This document shows positions 57,707 to 64,000 of a stretch of DNA of 64,000 bases, one piece after another. The notes beneath the pieces are model-generated. The model searched no databases and was not told the DNA's origin. It was given only the letters and a program-made list of their open reading frames with translations. Position 1 is the first letter of the stretch. Every line of letters begins with the position of its first letter. This stretch comes from Hordeum vulgare subsp. vulgare (lineage: Eukaryota; Streptophyta; Magnoliopsida; Poales; Poaceae). Location of the stretch: assembly GCF_904849725.1 (NCBI RefSeq), contig NC_058523.1:111354189-111418188 (forward strand), given 5' to 3'. Position numbers and translations under genes: made by a program.

Positions 57707-60600
57707 CCCCCCATCCTCCCACCCCGTAATCGAAGCGTCGCCAGTGACACATAGACTGGACCGGAACTCCTCGAAGGTAGACATCGCTTACCCTTGGTCA
57801 TAACATCGGGAAACTGTTGTGCGGTTGGCACGTGGAGGACACAGATGCGTCCGAGAGCCACTTGCTCACGCATGAAGTGGATGTCAAGCTCAATGTGCTT
57901 CGTGCGGCGATGATGAACGGGTTTGGCGGAGACGTTGTCACGGTACAGAACTGTAGCCCATGATACGTCGTGCTGAAGCTCCTGAATAAGTTGCCGCAAC
58001 CAGGAGCATCCGGCGACGGCGTTGGCCACTGCCCTATACTCTGCGTCGGCACTAGAGCGAGACACCGTCGGTTGTCGTTTCGACGACCAAGAGATGAGGG
58101 AAGACCCGAGGTAGACGCAGTAGCTGGATGTAGAGCATGGAGTGTCGGGGCAGCCTGCCAGGTCGGTTTCGAAGTATGCAACCATGTTGGTGGATGATGA
58201 TGATGTCAAGGTGTTCCCGAGGTCCATGGTGCCGCGAATGTAACGAAGGATCTGCTTGACCAAGTTCCAATGGTTGTCGCGAGGAGCATGCATGTGAGGA
58301 CACACCTGTTGGATTGCATACTGTAGATCCGGTCTGGTGAGAGTCGGGTACTGAAGAGCGCCGACAACAGAGCGATAAAGCGAACCATCTGGTGCAGGAG
58401 AGCCATCAAGTGCAGAGAGCTTGGCCTTCGTATCAACAGGAGTGGCGACAGTCTTGCAGTTTAGCATGCCAGCGCGCTCGAGAAGTTCATGTGCATACTT
58501 TTGTTGATGAAGGGAAAAGCCGTCAGAGCGCTGAATGACCTCAATACCGAGGAAGTAGTGGAGCGGACCCAGATCCTTCAAGGCGAACTCGGTGCTGGGG
58601 CGGGTTGTGAGCTGCCCAAGAAGTTAGGCCGAGGATGCCGTGAAAATGGTGTCATCAACGTAGAGAAGCGGGTACACTAGGGCATCGCCGTGAGAGAACA
58701 CGAACAGGGAGGCATCGAAGCGAGTAGCTCGGAAGCCTAACTCTTGGAGAAAGGCAGCAATGCGTTGGTACCACACACGAGGTGCCAGCTTCAACCCATA
58801 TAGAGATCGAGAAAACAGACACACATGGTCTAGATGAGCGACATCGATGAACCCGGTGGGCTGCTGGCAGTAGACCTGCTCAGCAAGATGGCCATGAAGA
58901 AATGCGTTGGAGACGTCCAACTGATGCACGGACCAGGCACGAGAAATCGCGAGCTGGAAGACGGTGCGGATCGTGCCGGCTTAACAACTGGGGCGAAGGT
59001 GTCGGTGAAGTCCACGCCGACACATTATCGAAACCTGCGAACCACCCAACGAGCTTTGTACTGCTCCAGGGTACCATCGGGGCGATGCTTCTGGCGAAAA
59101 ACCCACTTCCCGCTAATGATGTTAGCATGGCGAGGAGGAGGGACGAGCTGCCACGTGCGATTGCGTTGCAGCGCATCGAACTCGTCCTGCATGGCGGTGA
59201 GCCAATTAGGGTCGCAAAGAGTTGCTCGAACCGAAGAAGGTACTGGTGACGGCGGTAGGGTCGAGGTCGACGCCGTGCATAAGTACTGCCCGGAAGGATA
59301 CCGAGTGCTAGGTCAAAGAGTGCCAGTGCGTGACTGAGTCGTAACACCGACCGGAGGCGCTGGAACGAGGACTAGCAACGGAGCGCGGGAGATCGGACCC
59401 GAGGCAGTAGAGGGAGGGGTTGAAGAAGCAGCCCCTAGGGTCCAGTCATCTGAGCATGCGTCGGAGGCATTGTCGGCAGTTGAACTGGCTGCAGACCCGT
59501 TGAGATCACGCAAGAGGCGAGGGGGCCTGGCTCGGGGAGCCCCGGCGAGGGGGTGGTGGCGGCATAGCAGACCTGTCAGGAGATGGTGGCGATGACAAGG
59601 TCGATGCATCAACAGGAGGAGCCTGCTGAAAAGGAAACACTCTTTCGTCAAAGTATACGTGTCACGAAGTGATCACCCGATGAGACACGAGATCGTTGCA
59701 CCGGTAGCCCTTGGTGTTGGAGGGGTCACCAAGAAAGATGCATGTGAGGGATCGCGGAGCAAACTTATGTGTGGAGCGGTGGAGGCGATGCTGGGATAGC
59801 ACGGGCACCCGAAAATGCGAAGACCATCATAGGATGGGGGAGTGCCATGGCGCATAGTTCCAGCGAGCGCACCAGGGTCGGATGTTGATCAAGAGAGATG
59901 TCGTGGCAAGAGCATCCGGCCAGAAATGAGGCGGGATGTTGGCATGAAACAAGAGGGTATGAACACAATCATTTAGAGTGCGAAGTACACGTTCAGCCCG
60001 CCCGTTTTGCTGTGATGTGTAAGGACAAGTTAGACGAAATAGAGTACCATGAATGGCGAGAAAATTTCGAACGACCAGATTGTCGAACTCTTTTCCATTG
60101 TCGGTTTGAAGAGCGAGGATGGGGCGACCAAACTGCGTGGTGACATATGAGAAAAAGGATGTAAGTGTAGAGAGCACATCAGATTTCTGTCGTAAAGGAA
60201 AAGTCCAGACATAGTGAGAGTAATCATCTAATATGACCAGATAATAAAGATAGCCGGAGTTACTTGCGATAGGCGAGGTCCAAACATCACTATGAATCAA
60301 CTGAAAAGGGTAAGATGCAATGATGCATGGGAGATTCGCTAAACGGTAGACGCACGTGTTTACCGAGACGGCAAGCATGACAAGTATGGTGGTCTACTTT
60401 ACTATAAATGAAAGAGAAACTCTTAAGAATGTGATGAAGTGCAGCGGGGTTGGAATGTCCCACATGATGTGACCCCATAATGCCATCGCTACAAGTATTG
60501 TTAATAAGGCAAACTGGAGAAACACTGAAAGGTACATAGTTCCTGCCAGACGTAACGAGAAAAGAAACAAACTATTACTGTGCAATGTAGCAATCAAGGA
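57679..60600 (-). pseudogene. Copia pol (integrase, RT, RNase H) with frameshifts and stops
   Basis: Reading the minus strand from 60600: a pre-integrase zinc region (HHILKSFSFIYSKVDHHTCHACRLGKH, 60290-60478); integrase core with HSDVWTSP, QTDNGKEF and NGRAERV as the D, D, E sites (59827-60378); a linker disordered by frameshifts (59010-59830); RT beginning DFTDTFAPVVKPA, then shifted near 58980 to LDVSNAFLHGHL and YVDDTIF (58624-58929); an in-frame TAA at 58624-58626; and the RT end plus RNase H in one open frame (57679-58581: KDLGPLHYFLGIEV, DAEYRAVA, YRDNVSAKPV, RRTKHIELDIHF). The RNase H CDN-type motif reads YRDN. At least four lesions are present. The lineage is not assigned. Confidence 0.85.
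57707..57723 (-). promoter_or_regulatory. Polypurine tract of the short-LTR Copia
   Basis: On the minus strand GGTGGGAGGATGGGGGG directly precedes the LTR start, as expected. Confidence 0.8.
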
Positions 60601-60605
60601 GTTAA

Positions 60606-60840
60606 ACTGAGAGACAATTTTCTACAGTGCAGCAAGGCAACAGCACATGTTCCAGTTCAGCTTGTTGTACTAGAGGACGTCGAGCCACGATTCAAAACTC
60701 CATGCATGCAAAATCATCTACGTGAGCATATAAAAAAGTAGTACTAGTTTGTTTTGTCTTTTTGCGATCAACACTGTCGGATAATTAAATTAGTTAATAT
60801 ATGATTAGGATGGTAGGAGAGAGAGAGTCCGTGTAGTATC
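60606..60840. other. Unassigned spacer between two Copia elements
   Basis: 235 bp with no ORF or recognisable repeat. It ends in GTATC directly before the LTR at 60841, a candidate target-site flank. It could be leftover host sequence or a decayed TE. Confidence 0.5.
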
Positions 60841-61020
60841 TGTTAGGACTTAAACTAATTTTGATAATTAGAGAATAATCCTTCCTTGTAAAGAACCGCT
60901 TCGTGCTGTTCCTAGCCAACCGACGCGACGGTTTCCGTCCGTTCGTGGAGACAGTTCCGTTGTATTTAATCCTCACGGGTCATCAATGAAAGGGATAGTC
61001 TGATTTACTCATTCTAAACA
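60841..61020 (+). repeat. 5' LTR (180 bp) of the Copia element
   Basis: It begins TGTTAGGACTTAAACT, ends CTCATTCTAAACA and is followed at once by CGTTATCAGCCCG. Boundaries follow TG..CA ends and the primer site. The second LTR is off the window. Confidence 0.7.
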
Positions 61021-61034
61021 CGTTATCAGCCCGT
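61021..61034 (+). promoter_or_regulatory. Probable primer binding site (tRNA-Met half-molecule type)
   Basis: CGTTATCAGCCCG abuts the LTR. It resembles the TTATCAGCACG sites of Copia elements that use an internal part of initiator tRNA-Met, with one base changed. Confidence 0.6.
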
Positions 61035-62780
61035 AACTCTACCGAGAGGAGAGAAAAGGCAAAACAACTCCGGCGAGAGTCGCCGGGAAAAGAAGAAAGA
61101 AGGGAGGAAAGGAGAAGGTAAGAGGATGCCTCGTGGTCTCCTATCCTTCTTCCTCCACCTCGTTCGTGACGGCGGTCGACGTCGACACAGCCGTCGCCGT
61201 CGCCATGGTGTTGGCGGACTTCGCCGCCACAACCGCCACGCCCGCGATCTTCGCCGGTTCGGAGGCCGCCGGAATGGTTTCCGCCGCCGTGCACCACATC
61301 TTAGGCATGGCGCCCGTGGTCGCCACGGTGCTGGGACCTCCGGTGCTTCGCGTGAACCGGCCATGCCGGCGGCGGCGCCGCTCCCGGCATGGATTTTTGC
61401 GGGACCGGCTGCTCCGAACCTGTATGCAGACGAAGTAATGGAGCCTATGGACGGAGCAATGGACGTCGACGCCGTTGAACCGGAACTTGCGGCGCCTCCA
61501 CCACCACATCCATCCTAGTGCACGGATGGGGGCCATGCCCCACGCGCCATGAACGTGGACACCGGCGCCTCTTTGTCGAGCGCGAACCTCAGGATGCGCC
61601 TCCCCGCGCCGACTGTTGCGCATGGGGACATCTTCGACAACAGAGCCGACAACTCCTCCGGCCCATCAGCGCCCCGCCGCTGGCACATAGTGCCGCGCGC
61701 CGTGCTGCAGCACGCCGGCCGTCGGCCGGGACGATGGAGCCCGGTGAATCTTGGGCTTGCCAATGGCCACTCCAACGGCGTTGCGCCAGGGGCGCACCTT
61801 CCTGGAGGAACTTCTCCAGAGGAGGAGGATGCTACGCCGGGACCGTCGACCTCGCGTCGTTGAGGCAGTTCCCGGTGGTGGAGAATAATGGTGGTGGTGG
61901 TAATGGCTGAAGCCCTGGTTGCTAATAGTGGTTGGTGGATGTGAGGAAGATGGGAACGATGGTTGGTGGATGTGAGGAAGATGGGAATGATTCCCATTGA
62001 CTATTATCCATCCACCACCCACCAGTACATACATGCTTATGCATGTCCACCACGTGCAAGAGTCCACCGTCCTAGCAGGGAATAGTGCGCTACGTACAGG
62101 CTTGCCAAGAAAGGGGTATTTGGGCCTTGGCTAGTTGGGCATGCAATAATTAAAAAAAAGTGGCTTGGCAACGGTAGTAGGCTGCTCTATTTTGACCTAT
62201 TGTCATTTGTTTCGTTTTCTTTTCTGATTAGCTTTTAGCTTTTTTAGTTTTTGTACATATGTGTTTGTTAGTATTTTTTAACATAGTATTATGTAATATC
62301 TGCTTACTTTATGTGAACATGTGTATGGGTGCAATTTTTAATTGCTACATGTTAATTATGCTTGAAAATTATATGACTACTTTCAGTTTTTGCACATATC
62401 TTATGGATTGCATCTAAATCAATGTATGCTTTGTTCACGACTGTGAGATCTACACCACATGGTGATTACCTTCAAAGTGTTTTAAATGACACAAGGTTGT
62501 ACAAAGTACCATGAGATTAAGGTCTGCACTACTTGATAGTGATTTCCTCAAGGCAAAAATGAAAGCACACATATTATGGCATGAAAATCGCCATACGAGT
62601 ATCTACGCCACTTTGTGGTGATTACCTCTATGTGTTCTTTAAAACAAAGATCTACGCCATTTCATGGTGATTATCTTTTGTAGATAGTCATATTTTGGGT
62701 CGTTTAGGCTTTTCCTAGACCTTGATATATAAATCAAGCATTTAATTTTACACACAATTAATTTACATGAGTGTAAATTA
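61035..62780 (+). other. Long Copia leader: GC-rich half then AT-rich half
   Basis: 61035-61860 is GC-rich with overlapping open frames in several phases (for example 61126-61518 and 61549-61863). None is convincingly coding; high GC alone lengthens frames. A 31-bp direct tandem duplication lies at 61929-61990. 62100-62756 is AT-rich and carries four copies of a GATCTACGCCA..GGTGATTACCT phrase (62447-62471, 62521-62550, 62601-62627, 62649-62676). A captured host fragment in the GC-rich part cannot be excluded. Confidence 0.6.
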
Positions 62781-62782
62781 AT
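62757..62782 (+). promoter_or_regulatory. Perfect 11-bp hairpin overlapping the gag start
   Basis: ATTAATTTACA at 62757-62767 pairs perfectly with 62772-62782 across a TGAG loop. The right arm ends on the first two bases of the ATG at 62781. It could affect start choice, packaging or RNA stability; the function is inferred. Confidence 0.6.
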
Positions 62783-63869
62783 GCGCATGATATTTTTCAT
62801 GCAGGATGTGGCTGACATATCCAAGAAGGAATTTGCTGAGCTTGCCATTGATGGCAGAAATTATCTGACATGGGCCATGGATGTCAAGATTAACTTGGCG
62901 GCCAGGAATCTGATCAGCACTATAACCACACCTACTCAAGGTACTCCTGCTATCGCAGATACAGCAAAATATGCTTCTTTGCACTTCATTCGGCACCACC
63001 TTGATCCTGCTCTGAAAGAAGAGTATATGATGGAGGAAAATCCTCTATCATTGTGGAACTCCTTAAAGGAGCGTTATGATCAACAAAGGTCGGTGATGTT
63101 GCCTGAAGCGCAAAGAGAATGGGCACTTATCCGTTTCCAGGATTTTAAGTCTGTTGCAGCGTACAATTCTGTTGTGCATCAAATCAACTCTAAGTTGAGA
63201 TTCTGCAATAGTGCAGTTTCGGATGGAGATCTCATTGAAAAGACACTCTCTACTTTCCATCCTAATATGAGGATTCTTGCTGAACAACATCGTCAGCACA
63301 AATACAAGAAGCATTCTGAGTTGATATATGCACTCCTTCACGCACAAAAGCATAGTGAAATTCTCGATAAGAATAATTTGTCCCGTCCAACGGGAACACT
63401 GCTGCTGCCTGAAGCACATTTTAATTCTCAGAATACTCAGAAGTCCCGTGGTCCCAAAAGGAACCATAGGAAGTTTAAAGGAAAGTGGAGACGCAATGAC
63501 AATCGGAATAGCGATGAAGTACAAAAGAGTAAGAATCATTTTAAGAAAAATGATAAGGGTAGCAGCTCTCAAGCTTGCTACAGATGTGGTTGTACTACTC
63601 ATCATGCAAGGAAGTGTACAACTTCTAAGCATCTGGTGACGCTGTATCAACAATCGATTGGCAAGGGCAAGAAGGCTCAAGGGAACCAGTACGAAGCTCA
63701 CTTCACTGGTCCAATGATTGAAAGTTCTCAAGACATTCATCTGAATGCAGTTCATGACAACATGGAGAACCAAGATCAAGCTCAGCAAAAGGAAGGACCG
63801 CCACTTAATGTTGATGACATGTTGGTGGATTTCACTTCTACTAATGACATATATGGAGATATGCTCTGA
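62781..63869 (+). CDS. Copia gag protein, intact ORF
   Basis: Gag of 362 codons, the structural and RNA-binding protein of the retroelement particle. The N-terminus carries ELAIDGRNYLTWAMDVKINL, and further on LWNSLKERYDQQRSVMLPEA, typical of the plant Copia gag family (UBN2/Retrotran_gag, recognised by eye). WALIRFQDFKSVAAYNS and IEKTLSTFHPNMR follow. A basic linker (KRNHRKFKGKWRR) leads to a zinc knuckle CYRCGCTTHHARKC (CX2CX4HX4C) near residues 268-281, then an acidic tail ending DIYGDML. The ORF has no stop or frameshift, unlike every other coding region here. The start may be ATG 62781 or ATG 62799; the second avoids the hairpin. No pol is fused to it: TGA at 63867-63869 is followed by tandem repeats. 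Confidence 0.88.
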   Translation: MRMIFFMQDVADISKKEFAELAIDGRNYLTWAMDVKINLAARNLISTITTPTQGTPAIADTAKYASLHFIRHHLDPALKEEYMMEENPLSLWNSLKERYDQQRSVMLPEAQREWALIRFQDFKSVAAYNSVVHQINSKLRFCNSAVSDGDLIEKTLSTFHPNMRILAEQHRQHKYKKHSELIYALLHAQKHSEILDKNNLSRPTGTLLLPEAHFNSQNTQKSRGPKRNHRKFKGKWRRNDNRNSDEVQKSKNHFKKNDKGSSSQACYRCGCTTHHARKCTTSKHLVTLYQQSIGKGKKAQGNQYEAHFTGPMIESSQDIHLNAVHDNMENQDQAQQKEGPPLNVDDMLVDFTSTNDIYGDML

Positions 63870-63880
63870 TCTTCCAATAA

Positions 63881-64000
63881 TGTCATAAGTGTTGTGATGA
63901 TGTCATAAGTGTTGTGATGATGTCATTAATTATATTGTGTGTTGTAAAATAATTATGTCCTTAGACATATGGTATTGTAATAATTATGTCCTTAAACATA
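63881..64000 (+). repeat. Short tandem repeats after gag
   Basis: TGTCATAAGTGTTGTGATGA occurs twice in tandem (63881-63920) plus a partial third copy. A second repeat, TAATTATGTCCTTAGACATA-like, occurs twice between about 63949 and 64000. The stretch is non-coding as far as can be seen and runs off the window. Confidence 0.8.

Larger units (their letters stand above)
57561..60605 (-). mobile_element. Short-LTR Copia retrotransposon, 5'-truncated
   Basis: On the minus strand the element has integrase, reverse transcriptase, RNase H, a polypurine tract and a 146-bp 3' LTR, but gag, protease and the 5' LTR are absent. Copia domain order (integrase before RT) is clear. It is distinct from the Angela type in sequence. 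The right edge near 60605 is where the pre-integrase frame fades, so it is approximate. Confidence 0.85.
60841..64000 (+). mobile_element. Copia retrotransposon with short LTR, 5' part, continuing past the window
   Basis: A 180-bp LTR, a tRNA-Met-like internal primer site, a leader of about 1.76 kb and an intact gag ORF are present. No protease, integrase or RT appears in the last 130 bp of the window. Whether pol lies further downstream cannot be seen. Lineage is inferred as Copia from the gag domain and zinc knuckle. Confidence 0.75.

Noticed and set aside
57556..60630. GCAGC at 57556 and near 60623 as target duplication of the short-LTR Copia
   Set aside because: The right side lacks an LTR and the sequence before the second GCAGC does not end as an LTR should, so the match is probably chance.
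61126..61518. Arg-rich leader ORF as a gene
   Set aside because: Codon content reflects CCG/CGC-rich DNA; the complementary and shifted frames are equally open. No recognised domain.
61549..61863. VDTGAS phrase in the Copia leader as a protease
   Set aside because: It resembles a retroelement aspartic protease active site, but lies upstream of gag in a GC-rich block with open frames in several phases and no matching downstream protease strands.

Overview
The window looks like gene-poor nuclear DNA of a large-genome grass, most probably the Triticeae (wheat, Aegilops, barley or rye group). No host gene, tRNA, rRNA or CRISPR array was recognised. Nearly every base belongs to a transposable element (TE) or a satellite-like array inside one. 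The lineage call rests on a full-length Copia element whose LTR I recognise as Angela/BARE type, on CACTA ends rich in a TTTGCCGTC motif, and on Gypsy LTRs beginning TGATACG. Family names are from recognition by eye, not a search.

Layout. Positions 1-15957 are the 3' part of a CACTA DNA transposon (CACTA-L). It consists of about 38 tandem units of about 398 bp, then a splice acceptor, a short terminal exon, a TA/TG microsatellite and a subterminal region. It is joined abruptly to a 207-bp minus-strand BARE-type LTR fragment (15958-16164). A second CACTA of the same family (CACTA-R, 16165-26424) follows. It has a decayed multi-exon gene resembling the plant En/Spm accessory transposase family, then the same hairpin array (17 units), which lies within an apparent 6.8-kb intron, the terminal exon, the microsatellite, the subterminal repeats and the 3' terminal inverted repeat ending at 26424.

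CACTA-R is inserted in the gag gene of a Gypsy retrotransposon. The Gypsy DNA is arranged internal-LTR-internal-LTR (26425-31072, 31073-32654, 32655-39112, 39113-40100). Both internal regions carry broken gag plus aspartic protease; no reverse transcriptase or integrase was seen. Only the second keeps an extra ORF. A separate minus-strand Gypsy element with two LTRs and protease-only coding (40101-47262) lies between the truncated Gypsy LTR and a truncated Copia pol. That Copia pol (47263-47762 and 56701-57548) is split by a full-length Angela-type element (47763-56695) flanked by the 5-bp duplication ACAAG. Next come the 3' part of a short-LTR Copia on the minus strand (57561-60605) and the 5' end of another Copia with a 180-bp LTR, a long leader and an intact gag ORF (60841 to the window end).

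The genes do not form a host pathway; each set serves, or once served, movement of its own element. Almost all coding regions contain stops or frameshifts. The most distinctive structure is the CACTA intron turned into a satellite of long purine/pyrimidine foldbacks, with large, near-identical higher-order duplications.
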